Of a stretch of DNA of 64,000 bases, positions 36,401-44,628 are shown one piece after another. Position 1 is the first letter of the stretch. Each line of letters begins with the position of its first letter. Position numbers and translations under genes: made by a program. The DNA comes from Actomonas sp051209155 (lineage in GTDB: Bacteria; Verrucomicrobiota; Verrucomicrobiia; Opitutales; Opitutaceae): the NCBI GenBank assembly GCA_051209155.1, contig JBPJGB010000001.1, one strand, 5' to 3'. A model generated the notes under the pieces. That model made no database searches and was not told the origin of the DNA. It was given only the letters and a program-made list of their open reading frames with translations.

Positions 36401-36444
36401 GGCGGCGAGAATGCGGACCGGTGGGCTGATTGGCAAGGTGGCCA

Positions 36445-36476
36445 AAAGAAAAGCGCGCCCGGTTTCGGGCGCGCTT
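36445..36476 (-). terminator. Intrinsic terminator after htpG
   Basis: On the minus strand, an 11-bp stem AAGCGCGCCCG/CGGGCGCGCTT with a 4-nt loop is followed by TTCTTTT. It lies 30 bp after the htpG stop. Confidence 0.92.
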
Positions 36477-36506
36477 GAAAGCATGAAGCGGAGTGGGTCG
36501 AGGAAC

Positions 36507-38348
36507 TCAGACTTGTTCGAGCAGCTTGTAGAGGCGCTGGACCATGGTGCTGGGGTCCTCAAGCAGACCGGCGGCGAGCATGGCGTTGTCGAAGAGTTGC
36601 TCGGCGACGAGGCCGCTCTTCTCCGCGTCGGTGTCCTTGCCGGCGCTGAGCTTCTTGATCACGGCGTGGCGGGGGTTGAGCTCGAGGTTGACCTTGAGCG
36701 GCGGCGGGGCGGCGCCTTCTTCGCCGTCCTTTTGCATGGCCTTCATCATGGCGCGCATCTGCGGGGTCATGAAACTGTCGGCGTTGAGCACGGCGGCGGG
36801 GGAATCGACGAGGCGGTCGGAGGCCTTCACCTCGTTGACGCGGTCACCGAGGGTTTCCTTCAGCCACTTGGCGAGGGCGTCCATCTCATCCTTGGAGAGG
36901 GCTTCGCCTTCCTGCTCCTTGTCGGCCAGCTTTACGTCGGCGGAGTCGGCGGCGACGAGCTTCTTGCCGTCGAACTCGCCGAGGTGGCGCATGACGTAGT
37001 CGTCAACGGCCTCGTAGCAGAAGAGCACCTCAAGGTTGCGGGCCTTGAAGCCTTCGAGGTAGGGACCGCGCTCGATGGCATCGCGGCTCGGGCCGATGAG
37101 GAAGTAGATCTCTTTCTGCTCCTCACCCATGCGCGACACGTAGTCGGCGAGGGAGGTCTGCTTGCCCTTGTCGGTGAGGGAGGATTCGAAACGGAGGAGC
37201 TTCGAGAGCTGCTCCTTGTGGGTGAAGTCGGTGGCGGCGCCCTCCTTCACGAAATAACCGAACTCGCGGTAGAACTTGTCGAAGTCGTCGGGACGGTTCT
37301 TGGCCTCTTCGCCGAGGAACTTGAGGAAGCGTTTGGTGACGACCTTGCCGAGTTTGTCGATGAGGGCGCGATCCTGCATGGTTTCGCGCGAGATGTTGAG
37401 CGGCAGGTCCTCGCTATCGATGACGCCCTTGAGGAAGCGGGCCCACTCGGGGAGGAGGTCCTTGGGCGACGGATCGATGAGGACCTTGCGGCAGTAGAGG
37501 GACACGGCCGGCTCGGCGCGGGTCATGCCGAACTTCTCCGGGTTGTTCTGCGGGACGAAGAGGATGGAGTTGATCGCCAGCGGGGCGTCGGCCGAGAAGT
37601 GCAGTTTCAGGCGCGGCTCGTCGTAGGCGTGGGCCTGGAACTTGTAGAACTCGGTGTATTCCTCGTCGGTGATCTCGGACTTGGAACGGAGCCACAGGGC
37701 GGAGACCTTGTTGACGCGGTCGCCGTTGAGGTTGATCGGGAAGGTGACGAAGGCGCTGTAGCGCTCGAGGATGGCCTTCACGCGATCCGCGGTGGCGTAT
37801 TCGTGCGAGTCGTCGTTGAGCTCGATCACGATCTTGGTGCCGCGGGAGAGGTCGGCGACCTCCTCGACGGAGTAGGAACCGGAGCCGTCGGAGGTCCAGA
37901 CGTGGCCGGACTCGGCGCTTTGCCAGGAGCGGGAGTAGACCTTGACGGACTTGGCGACCATGAAGGCGGAGTAGAAACCGACGCCGAACTGGCCGATCAG
38001 GTTGTCGTTTTTGGCGCCGCCGTCCTTGAGAGCCTGGAGGAAGGCCTTGGAACCGGAGTGCGCGATGGTGCCCAGGTTCTTGACCAGCTCGTCATGGGTC
38101 ATGCCGATGCCGGTGTCCTGAATGGTCAGGGTGTGCGCCTTGTCATCGGTGGTGAGGTTGATCTCCAGCTCCTTGTCGCCCTCGAAGATGTCCTTCTCGG
38201 TGAGCTGGGTGTGGCGGAGCTTCTCAAGCGCGTCGGACGCGTTGGAGACCAGTTCGCGGACGAAGATCTCTTTTTCGGTGTAGAGGGAGTGAACGACGAT
38301 ATCGAGCAGCTGCTTGATCTCGGCTTGGAACTCGTGGGTTTCAGGCAT
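36507..38348 (-). CDS. htpG: Chaperone protein HtpG (bacterial Hsp90)
   Basis: A 613-residue ATP-dependent chaperone, normal length for bacterial Hsp90. The GHKL ATPase domain has LVSNASDALEKLR, LTIQDTGIGMTHDELVKNLG with the nucleotide Asp and Gly, and QFGVGFYSAFMVA. The middle domain has the catalytic-loop Arg region (LPLNISRETMQ), and the C-terminal domain ends without the MEEVD of eukaryotic forms. It stabilises and remodels cytoplasmic clients with DnaK. The start at 38348 (MPETHEF) fits the family. The gene is monocistronic, with its own terminator downstream. Confidence 0.96.
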   Translation of the reverse strand: MPETHEFQAEIKQLLDIVVHSLYTEKEIFVRELVSNASDALEKLRHTQLTEKDIFEGDKELEINLTTDDKAHTLTIQDTGIGMTHDELVKNLGTIAHSGSKAFLQALKDGGAKNDNLIGQFGVGFYSAFMVAKSVKVYSRSWQSAESGHVWTSDGSGSYSVEEVADLSRGTKIVIELNDDSHEYATADRVKAILERYSAFVTFPINLNGDRVNKVSALWLRSKSEITDEEYTEFYKFQAHAYDEPRLKLHFSADAPLAINSILFVPQNNPEKFGMTRAEPAVSLYCRKVLIDPSPKDLLPEWARFLKGVIDSEDLPLNISRETMQDRALIDKLGKVVTKRFLKFLGEEAKNRPDDFDKFYREFGYFVKEGAATDFTHKEQLSKLLRFESSLTDKGKQTSLADYVSRMGEEQKEIYFLIGPSRDAIERGPYLEGFKARNLEVLFCYEAVDDYVMRHLGEFDGKKLVAADSADVKLADKEQEGEALSKDEMDALAKWLKETLGDRVNEVKASDRLVDSPAAVLNADSFMTPQMRAMMKAMQKDGEEGAAPPPLKVNLELNPRHAVIKKLSAGKDTDAEKSGLVAEQLFDNAMLAAGLLEDPSTMVQRLYKLLEQV

Positions 38349-38352
38349 GGTT

Positions 38353-38390
38353 GGATTTTGGATTTTCGAATTCGGATTTTCGATTTTCGA
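38353..38390. repeat. Low-complexity AT-rich repeat upstream of htpG
   Basis: A short stretch built from GGATTTT and GATTTTCGA units (GGATTTT three times, TTTTCGA three times), much richer in AT than its surroundings, directly upstream of the htpG start. It could serve as a promoter UP-like element or be a degenerate simple repeat. Confidence 0.6.
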
Positions 38391-38463
38391 CAAACGGGCG
38401 CTCCGCGGAGCGGACGCCAAAATTGAAGGGCCGGAAGTTTTAAGCGATTTTCCGGAAAATCAA

Positions 38464-38493
38464 GAGCCCGGCTGCGCGACGGCGGCCGGGCTC
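38464..38493 (-). terminator. Probable terminator after the NSS small-subunit gene
   Basis: On the minus strand, a 9-bp stem GAGCCCGGC/GCCGGGCTC with a 12-nt loop is followed by TTGATTTT. It lies 24 bp after the small-subunit stop, so it should end the NSS operon before htpG. Confidence 0.75.
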
Positions 38494-38517
38494 CAAGCGG
38501 GGTGGGTTTGGTTAAAC

Positions 38518-38694
38518 TTAGCGTGAGGCGCTCTCGTCTTCGTCGAGGGGTTCGACGTGGGCCAGCTCGTGTTGGTGTTTGGCGCCGGGGCCGCGGAGGA
38601 CGCGGGTGATGCAGTAGACGAAGAGGCAGGTAACGAAACCCACGGAGAGCAGCATGTTGATCCAGCCGCCGATGGTCATGGTCGCGAGAAGCAT
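38518..38694 (-). CDS. MetS-like small subunit of an NSS transporter
   Basis: A 58-residue single-membrane-span protein: MLLATMTIGGWINMLLSVGF, a VTCLFVYCIT hydrophobic core, and a charged tail rich in His, Glu and Asp ending SASR. It follows the NSS transporter gene by 24 bp on the same strand. This matches the arrangement of MetP-MetS, where a small one-span subunit is needed for methionine uptake by an NSS transporter. The start ATG at 38694 and the stop TAA at 38518 are clear. It likely assists the stability or function of the transporter. Confidence 0.8.
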   Translation of the reverse strand: MLLATMTIGGWINMLLSVGFVTCLFVYCITRVLRGPGAKHQHELAHVEPLDEDESASR

Positions 38695-38718
38695 GGTGAG
38701 ATTTGGTTCGGGGTGGGT

Positions 38719-40323
38719 TTAGTCTTCGAGGGGCCGCGGTGGGTTCGTGGTCCACCGCTTGCCGGCGATGTTCACGAACACCAGGGCAAAGACCGTGATG
38801 ATGAGGATGAAGCCCACGGTGATGCGGGCGACGTGGCTGGGCTCATCGCCGACGAGGTCCTTCATGTAGCCGGTGGGTTCAAACACCGGATCGCTGAAGG
38901 AGTAGTTCCAGCCGAAGACATTTTGCAGGAGGAACATCAGGAAAATCGCCAACAGGTAGGTGGGGGTGATGTAGCGGATGATGACTCCGAAGATATTGGG
39001 GATGCGCATCTCGGCGCCTTCGTGTGCGATCTCGAAGCCGCGTTTGATGCCGAGGCCCCAGCCGAAGATGATCACGAGGATCGTCGCCTGGACAAAGAGC
39101 ATCACGGTGCCGACCCAGAAATCCATCGTGTCGAGCGCCTTCAGGTCCTTGGAGAAATACCACACGAACATTGTGCCGACGGCGGTCATGAGGCCGAGCA
39201 GCGCGACCGAGGCCTTGCGCTCGATGCCGAGGCCTTCCTCGAGGAAGGCGATGCCGGGTTGCAGCATGGACAAGGAGCTGGTGACCGCCGCGATGAAAAG
39301 CAGGACAAAGAAGATCGAGGCGAACAGATGGCCGGCCGGCATGGCGGCGAAGACCTGCGGCAGCACGTTGAAGCCGAGGCCGAAGGTGCCTTGACCCACG
39401 ATGCCGGCGGCGCCGAGGAAGACGAAGGCGGCGGGCACGGTGATGAGGCCGCCGAGGCCGACTTCGCAGAACTCGTTGGCGGCGGTGGCGGTGAGGCCGG
39501 ACAGCACCACGTCGTCGGTTTTGCGCAGGTAGGAGGCGTAGGTGATGATGACGCCGAAGCCGACCGACAGGGAGAAGAAGATCTGGCCGGCGGCGGCGAG
39601 CCAGAGCTGCGGGTTCTTCAACCCCGCGGCGACGTCACCGGGGTTCCACATGTAGGCGAGGCCGTTGATGACGTTTTGGTCGGGCTTCGCCGGATCGGGC
39701 GTGCCGAGGGTGAGCACGCGCACGAGGATAATGATCGCGATGAAGATGAGCGCGGGCATCGCGACTTTGCAGACCACCTCGATGCCCTTGGAGATGCCGC
39801 GGTAGATGAAGAAGAAGTTCACCACGTAGACGACCACCACAAAGATGCCCACGTCGCGCAGGCCGAACTTGAAGGCCACGCCGTCCGAACCCGCGCCGGT
39901 GAAGTTGGCGAAGAAGGTGCCGTAGTCCTTTCCGTCGATGGAGAGGTTGCCCATGAGCGCGTTGAGCGCGTAACCGAGCGCCCACGCCTCGATGTAGACG
40001 TAATACATGTAGATGATGACCGGCACGACGAAGCCGATCACGCCCAGGTATTTTGCGGCGGGGTGCTTGAGCAGCGCGTTGAAGATGCCCGAGGTGGAGT
40101 GGTAACCCTTGCGGCCGCCGTAGCGGCCCAGCGTCCACTCGGTCCAGCAGATCGGAATGCCGATCAGCAGCAGCGAAATAAAATAGGCGACCATGAAGGC
40201 CCCACCGCCGTATTGGGCGGCCAGACCGGGAAAGCGAAGGAAGTTGCCGAGACCCACGGCGCTACCGGCAACCGCGAGAATGACACCGAGTCGGGAGGAC
40301 CACGCCTCTTTGGGGGCAGACAT
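38719..40323 (-). CDS. NSS-family sodium-dependent amino-acid transporter
   Basis: A 534-residue neurotransmitter:sodium symporter (LeuT-type) protein. The first helix has the sodium-site signature LAVAGSAVGLGNFLRFPGLAA. About 11-12 further helices follow, including WTEWTLGRYGG in the first loop region and SLSVGFGVIITYASYLR in the TM6 region, which coordinate substrate and sodium. It imports an amino acid with Na+. The 58-residue subunit encoded downstream resembles MetS, so methionine or alanine uptake is the best guess. Divergent from the first lipoprotein gene, with 140 bp between starts. Confidence 0.94.
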   Translation of the reverse strand: MSAPKEAWSSRLGVILAVAGSAVGLGNFLRFPGLAAQYGGGAFMVAYFISLLLIGIPICWTEWTLGRYGGRKGYHSTSGIFNALLKHPAAKYLGVIGFVVPVIIYMYYVYIEAWALGYALNALMGNLSIDGKDYGTFFANFTGAGSDGVAFKFGLRDVGIFVVVVYVVNFFFIYRGISKGIEVVCKVAMPALIFIAIIILVRVLTLGTPDPAKPDQNVINGLAYMWNPGDVAAGLKNPQLWLAAAGQIFFSLSVGFGVIITYASYLRKTDDVVLSGLTATAANEFCEVGLGGLITVPAAFVFLGAAGIVGQGTFGLGFNVLPQVFAAMPAGHLFASIFFVLLFIAAVTSSLSMLQPGIAFLEEGLGIERKASVALLGLMTAVGTMFVWYFSKDLKALDTMDFWVGTVMLFVQATILVIIFGWGLGIKRGFEIAHEGAEMRIPNIFGVIIRYITPTYLLAIFLMFLLQNVFGWNYSFSDPVFEPTGYMKDLVGDEPSHVARITVGFILIITVFALVFVNIAGKRWTTNPPRPLED

Positions 40324-40463
40324 GGGCCCAACCGCCTAAGGCCACCCGCCGTAACTGCAACGGTGTTTTTGTCCGCGAGCGACGGATGGGTCGCCTGATG
40401 CCCGCCGGTCGGGCGGAACTTTGCCCGATTGACCTCGTCAATGAGATCGTCGCGAAGAAACTC

Positions 40464-42545
40464 ATGAACCGTATGGCCGAACAATCTCGATGGAGCCGCT
40501 ACCTCCTTTGCGCGGGAGTCGTCTGGACGTGCGGGCTCGGACTGGTGGGTTGCGAATCGACCGGGACGACTGCGAAGCCACCGGGGGAAACGTCCGCCCC
40601 GGTGGGCGCGACCGACGCCGCGTCGGCCGAAGTGGATGCCGCGGTCGCCGCGGCCCGTGAGCAGGCCGAAGCGGCCAACCGCGAACTCGAACGCGATCGG
40701 CAAACCCTCCAATACGCCGCCTGGCAGCACGTGAAGGCGATCGTCGAAATGTGGCGGCAGATGCCGGCCGAATATTTTCCGGGCATCGCGCGACTGGTGG
40801 AGCAGACCGATGCCCTCGCGGCCGAGATCGAGAGCGACGAGACCATTCGCGTGGGAGCGATCGACCCGGTCGCGCTCACCTCGACGAATCCGGCTTTCTG
40901 GCGGGCGATGATGGAGACCACGCCGGAGGACCCGGTGGTCGCCCTCTACCAACAGATGTTGTGGGCCGCGCGCGGTTATTTCGATCGGGCGACCTGGCTC
41001 ATCGACCTGCAGATTTACGGACCGACCTTGCCGATGCCCGTGCACCGCCTGACCTACGGCATGGGCGAGGAAATGGGCAGGGTGCGTCGGCGCCAGTTGC
41101 AACGCCGCAACGCCCTGCTCGCCAATTTGCCACCCGAGGAAATCATGGGCGCGGTGCGCGCCGCGCAGTCCTTCCGCCCCGACGACCTCGATTGGACGGT
41201 CACCGGCCTCATGCTGCGGCTGCGCGCCGGTGGCGTGGACCTCGAGCGGATGGATGAGCAGGCCGCACTCGTCGATGGCCTCATGGCCAACATGATTGAG
41301 GATTGGAAAGTTGTCGCCCGGCAAAGCCCCTTGACGGCCGCCCGGTTTCACCCGGAGGCGGAGGTTCGTCGGGCCGCGGCCGGAGTGGACAAGATCCTGG
41401 GGCAGCTCGGCGAAAGTCGCGGCGCCTATGGCGAACGTGATTTGAATCGCCTGGCCGATGCGCTGGCCGAGGCCGGCCTCTATGCCGAGGCTTTGCAGAC
41501 GACCCGTCGCGCCACCGGCATGCGTGGCTTCGCCTTGCCCGGCGCCTTGGAGCAGTGGTGGCGTTGGCTGCCGAATCTCATCGGCCAAGAGGAAACCGAC
41601 CAGCTACGCCAGGCCGCACAGGACGGCAGCCTGCGTCCGGTGGCGTTCTTCAACGTGGGCAACGGCCCCGACGGCGTCGCCGTGCTGCCCTTGCACCCGA
41701 TCATTGCCGATCGCACCGTGCGTCGCTTGCAGGAAGCGGAACGTCGCCTCAGCGAATCGGATCCGAGTCCGCAGGAGACCGCCTACGCGCTCGTCACGAA
41801 GGCCGAGACGCTGGGTCACCTCGGGCGCTGGGATGAAGCCGAGGCCGCGCTCGATGCCTTGCCAACCGAGATCGCCGACGCCGGCGCGCCGACCCGGGTG
41901 TGGCTGGCGTTGTGGAGCGGACGGGTGGACGACATCGATGCCCGCGTCGCGGCCTTGGAGCCGGGGCTGGCGCTCACCGCGCCGGCGCTGCCGGCCCTGG
42001 CGGCGGCCGCGCAGGGCCGCTGGAACGACGGCGCGACGATCTTTGTGACCGCGGCGGAGGCGGAGGAGAACGAGACCGAATACCGCGCCTACTACGCCTT
42101 GATGGGCGCCGCCTTTAATCGCCTCGGCGGCGACGACGTCCGGGCCGACGCGCTGATCGAGCGCGCGCGCGAACTGGCGCAGGGGCATGACTGGGTGAGT
42201 CTGCTCGCCCGCGGCATGGCGGGCGAAACCAGCCGTGAACCCGTGGGCGACAACATCAGCGAAATCACCGAAGCCGGGCGCGTGTGCGAACAGCGTTTTT
42301 ATCGGGCCTTTCAACGTGGCCTCGATCCCGAGCGCCAACGCGCGCTGCTCGAGGGCTGCGTCGCGACCGGCGTGGTCGACTTCGTGGAATACACCGCTTC
42401 GCTGCTGCGCCTGCGTCAGCTCGAACCGGAGGTGTGGGACCCAACCGTCGCCCCGCCACCGGAACCGGAAGGCGACGACGGCGCGCCGGCGGACGAGCAG
42501 GATTGGATCCGGGGCGCGAGCCCGTCGTGGTCGATCCCGTCCTGA
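40464..42545 (+). CDS. Helical-repeat lipoprotein, copy 1 of a tandem pair
   Basis: A 693-residue lipoprotein. After the leader, the lipobox GLGLVGC precedes an Ala/Glu-rich coiled-coil-like segment (AAREQAEAANRELERDRQTL) and then a long alpha-helical region with weak TPR-like units, for example GRWDEAEAALDALPTEIADA. An acidic Pro/Asp-rich tail closes the protein. It probably sits in the periplasm on the outer membrane. The following gene is a paralogue in the same order of blocks: NPAFWRAMMETTPEDPVVAL here against NPHYWQALLEMEPGDTTLPV there. Function unknown. The start could be 40464 (MNRMAEQ) or 40473. Confidence 0.7.
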   Translation: MNRMAEQSRWSRYLLCAGVVWTCGLGLVGCESTGTTAKPPGETSAPVGATDAASAEVDAAVAAAREQAEAANRELERDRQTLQYAAWQHVKAIVEMWRQMPAEYFPGIARLVEQTDALAAEIESDETIRVGAIDPVALTSTNPAFWRAMMETTPEDPVVALYQQMLWAARGYFDRATWLIDLQIYGPTLPMPVHRLTYGMGEEMGRVRRRQLQRRNALLANLPPEEIMGAVRAAQSFRPDDLDWTVTGLMLRLRAGGVDLERMDEQAALVDGLMANMIEDWKVVARQSPLTAARFHPEAEVRRAAAGVDKILGQLGESRGAYGERDLNRLADALAEAGLYAEALQTTRRATGMRGFALPGALEQWWRWLPNLIGQEETDQLRQAAQDGSLRPVAFFNVGNGPDGVAVLPLHPIIADRTVRRLQEAERRLSESDPSPQETAYALVTKAETLGHLGRWDEAEAALDALPTEIADAGAPTRVWLALWSGRVDDIDARVAALEPGLALTAPALPALAAAAQGRWNDGATIFVTAAEAEENETEYRAYYALMGAAFNRLGGDDVRADALIERARELAQGHDWVSLLARGMAGETSREPVGDNISEITEAGRVCEQRFYRAFQRGLDPERQRALLEGCVATGVVDFVEYTASLLRLRQLEPEVWDPTVAPPPEPEGDDGAPADEQDWIRGASPSWSIPS

Positions 42546-42566
42546 ACCCCAGTGACCAAATTTGGC

Positions 42567-44459
42567 ATGATCTCTCAATCAACCCCTTTACGCTCCCTTG
42601 TATCCAGAGGATGGGCACACGTGGCGCTGGCCGCGGTGCTGCTGTTCAGCGCCGGCTGCGCGTCGATCGACTCCAGCCCGGACATTGTCGCGGCGACGGC
42701 GGGGGAAGTGCAGGACGAAGCCTGGGCCAATGTGCAGGCGCTCACCAACGAGCTCGCCCAACTCGACGCCGACGATCACCCGGGGATCGCGGCCTTGGTG
42801 CGAGATCTGCGGGACGCGGCCGCCCGGGTGGACGCGGGGCTGGGTGGCAGCTACGAGATGCTCGATCCGGCGCAGTTGATCACGGAGAACCCGCACTATT
42901 GGCAGGCGCTGCTTGAGATGGAACCGGGGGACACCACGCTGCCGGTTCTCGAAGGCATGGTTCTCGCGGCGGCGGGTCACATCGAGGGCGCGGCGGATGT
43001 GCTGGAGCTGGTGCGCGCGGGCCCCTTGCTCGACGACGAATTGGGTGATCGGGTCGCCGCGCAAATGCGCGTCATCGACGCGTGGACGATCACCCCGCCG
43101 GGCATCGAGTTGTTCCAAGTCGGCGGCCTGCCGCCGGAGGAACGGTGGGAGCCGGTGAAGAAGCTGGAGGTGATGTATCCGGAGTCGGCCACGGCGGCGA
43201 TGGCTGTGTTGCAGATGCGGGTGGATCTGGCGGACATCGACCTGATTGCGGAAGGGGAGGACGAGCGCATGCGCGACAAGATTCTTGCCGCGGAACCACG
43301 CGCGATGGAGGTGTTGGAGGCGCAACGTCCCATGCGGGCCGCGATCATCAAAGCCAATGGCGAGGCGGGCGATGCCGCTCGGCGCATCGACGAGATGCTG
43401 CAGGTGGATCCCGTCGAGGTCTTGAATCTCACCGCGGCGGATTGGGAGCAGCTGATGGCGGACTTTGATCGCATCGGCCTGCCCGATTGGGCGGTGCGTG
43501 CGGTGCGAATGCGGGCCGCGGAATCCGGAGCCTACCGGGACAGTGACCTTGCCGCCCTGCGACAGTTGCTGCCCCAGGTGTTGCCGGAGGAAACCGCGGC
43601 GACCCTGTTGGAAGCGCTTGAGGCGAGCACGGCCAAGTTGGCGCAATTGCATGTCTCCCGGCCGGACCCGACAGGCACGCCCGCGATGCCGGTTTCGGCG
43701 GTGCACGGCGGCATCATCGCCCTGCAGCAGCGGCAGGCGGACGTGGTGCTGCGCGAGATGGAAGGCGAACCGACCAAGTTGGTGGAGAAAGGCGCCATGT
43801 TGGCGCGGGCTGAAACGGCGCGCATGATGGGCGATCTGGAAGTGGCTGATCGCGCGCTGAGTGAAGCGGCGGTTTTGACGGGATTGGAGGTGGATGTCGG
43901 CCGCGAGCGATTGATGCTGGCGATGACGCGGGGCGATCCCGCCGCGGTGGTCGCGGCGCGCACGGACCTGTTGCGGGCGGATCGCCGGATGCGCGCGACG
44001 TTCTACACGGTGGGCAACAGCTACATTTTCACCGGGGAATGGATGGCGGCGAGCGAGGCCTTTGAGCGCGGATTTAAGAACGTATCCATTCCGACCGACC
44101 GTCGGGCCTACGCCGCGATCTACGCGTATTGCGCGGCGGTGCTGGCGGGGGAGCGGCGGGATGACCTGCTGGAGAAGGCGATCGCCCTCTACGCCGATGA
44201 AGAAAGCGATGAGTGGGTGGTCCGGCTCGCCAAAGCGCTGCAAGGCGAAGTCGGTCGCGATCAACTCCTGATCGAAGCCGATGAAGGCCGGGAATCGGTC
44301 GCGCTCGGCAAGCGCTGCGAAGCCCTGTTTGTGCTGGCGTTTGCGCCGGGCCAGACCGCCGCGGGGCGTCGGAACGATCTCATCGCCTCGCGTGAGCTCG
44401 GGGTGGCCAACTTCATCGAATACGCTTTTGTGAACGCGTGGTTGGCGGCAACGCGGTAG
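42567..44459 (+). CDS. Helical-repeat lipoprotein, copy 2 of a tandem pair
   Basis: A 630-residue lipoprotein with the lipobox AVLLFSAGC and no coiled-coil insert, 21 bp after its paralogue. It shares the NPxxW block and the helical architecture along its length: GHIEGAADVLELVRAGPLLD near residue 140, TAAMAVLQMRVDLADIDLIA, and GDLEVADRALSEAAVLTGLE. Both proteins end in a similar FxEYAxxxxxL(R/A) helix (VDFVEYTASLLRL and ANFIEYAFVNAWL). The two are co-transcribed and may form a hetero-oligomer; this is inference. A GTG at 42552 is the alternative start, five codons upstream. Confidence 0.7.
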   Translation: MISQSTPLRSLVSRGWAHVALAAVLLFSAGCASIDSSPDIVAATAGEVQDEAWANVQALTNELAQLDADDHPGIAALVRDLRDAAARVDAGLGGSYEMLDPAQLITENPHYWQALLEMEPGDTTLPVLEGMVLAAAGHIEGAADVLELVRAGPLLDDELGDRVAAQMRVIDAWTITPPGIELFQVGGLPPEERWEPVKKLEVMYPESATAAMAVLQMRVDLADIDLIAEGEDERMRDKILAAEPRAMEVLEAQRPMRAAIIKANGEAGDAARRIDEMLQVDPVEVLNLTAADWEQLMADFDRIGLPDWAVRAVRMRAAESGAYRDSDLAALRQLLPQVLPEETAATLLEALEASTAKLAQLHVSRPDPTGTPAMPVSAVHGGIIALQQRQADVVLREMEGEPTKLVEKGAMLARAETARMMGDLEVADRALSEAAVLTGLEVDVGRERLMLAMTRGDPAAVVAARTDLLRADRRMRATFYTVGNSYIFTGEWMAASEAFERGFKNVSIPTDRRAYAAIYAYCAAVLAGERRDDLLEKAIALYADEESDEWVVRLAKALQGEVGRDQLLIEADEGRESVALGKRCEALFVLAFAPGQTAAGRRNDLIASRELGVANFIEYAFVNAWLAATR

Positions 44460-44478
44460 GGTTTGAGGCGCGGTCGGG

Positions 44479-44529
44479 CTGTAGCCGGGGACGCCGACCT
44501 TGGACCGACCGCACCGAGGCCGGCTACAG
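44479..44529. repeat. REP-like inverted repeat downstream of the lipoprotein pair
   Basis: Outer arms CTGTAGCCGG and CCGGCTACAG form a perfect 10-bp inverted repeat around a 31-nt GC-rich centre. A second pair GCGGTCGG (44470-44477) and CCGACCGC (44505-44512) overlaps it, giving alternative hairpins. Such bulky GC-rich hairpins ending in GTAGCC are typical of dispersed intergenic repeats. It could also end transcription or protect the mRNA 3' end. Confidence 0.6.
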
Positions 44530-44628
44530 GTGGGGTGGCGGTGGACCGCGACCCCCGGACGCGGTTTGGCGGGTGGCTGCAGTTCTGCCTTCAAACGATT
44601 CGATCGGCGCCTAGAGTCGCGCGCAATC

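Noticed and set aside
36162..38426. 754-codon plus-strand frame opposite htpG
   Set aside because: Low-complexity Val/Glu/Gly-rich translation without domains, lying on top of a clear htpG gene.
38557..40398. 613-codon plus-strand frame opposite the NSS transporter
   Set aside because: Acidic, His-rich translation with no hydrophobic pattern; the transporter on the other strand has the LeuT-type signature.
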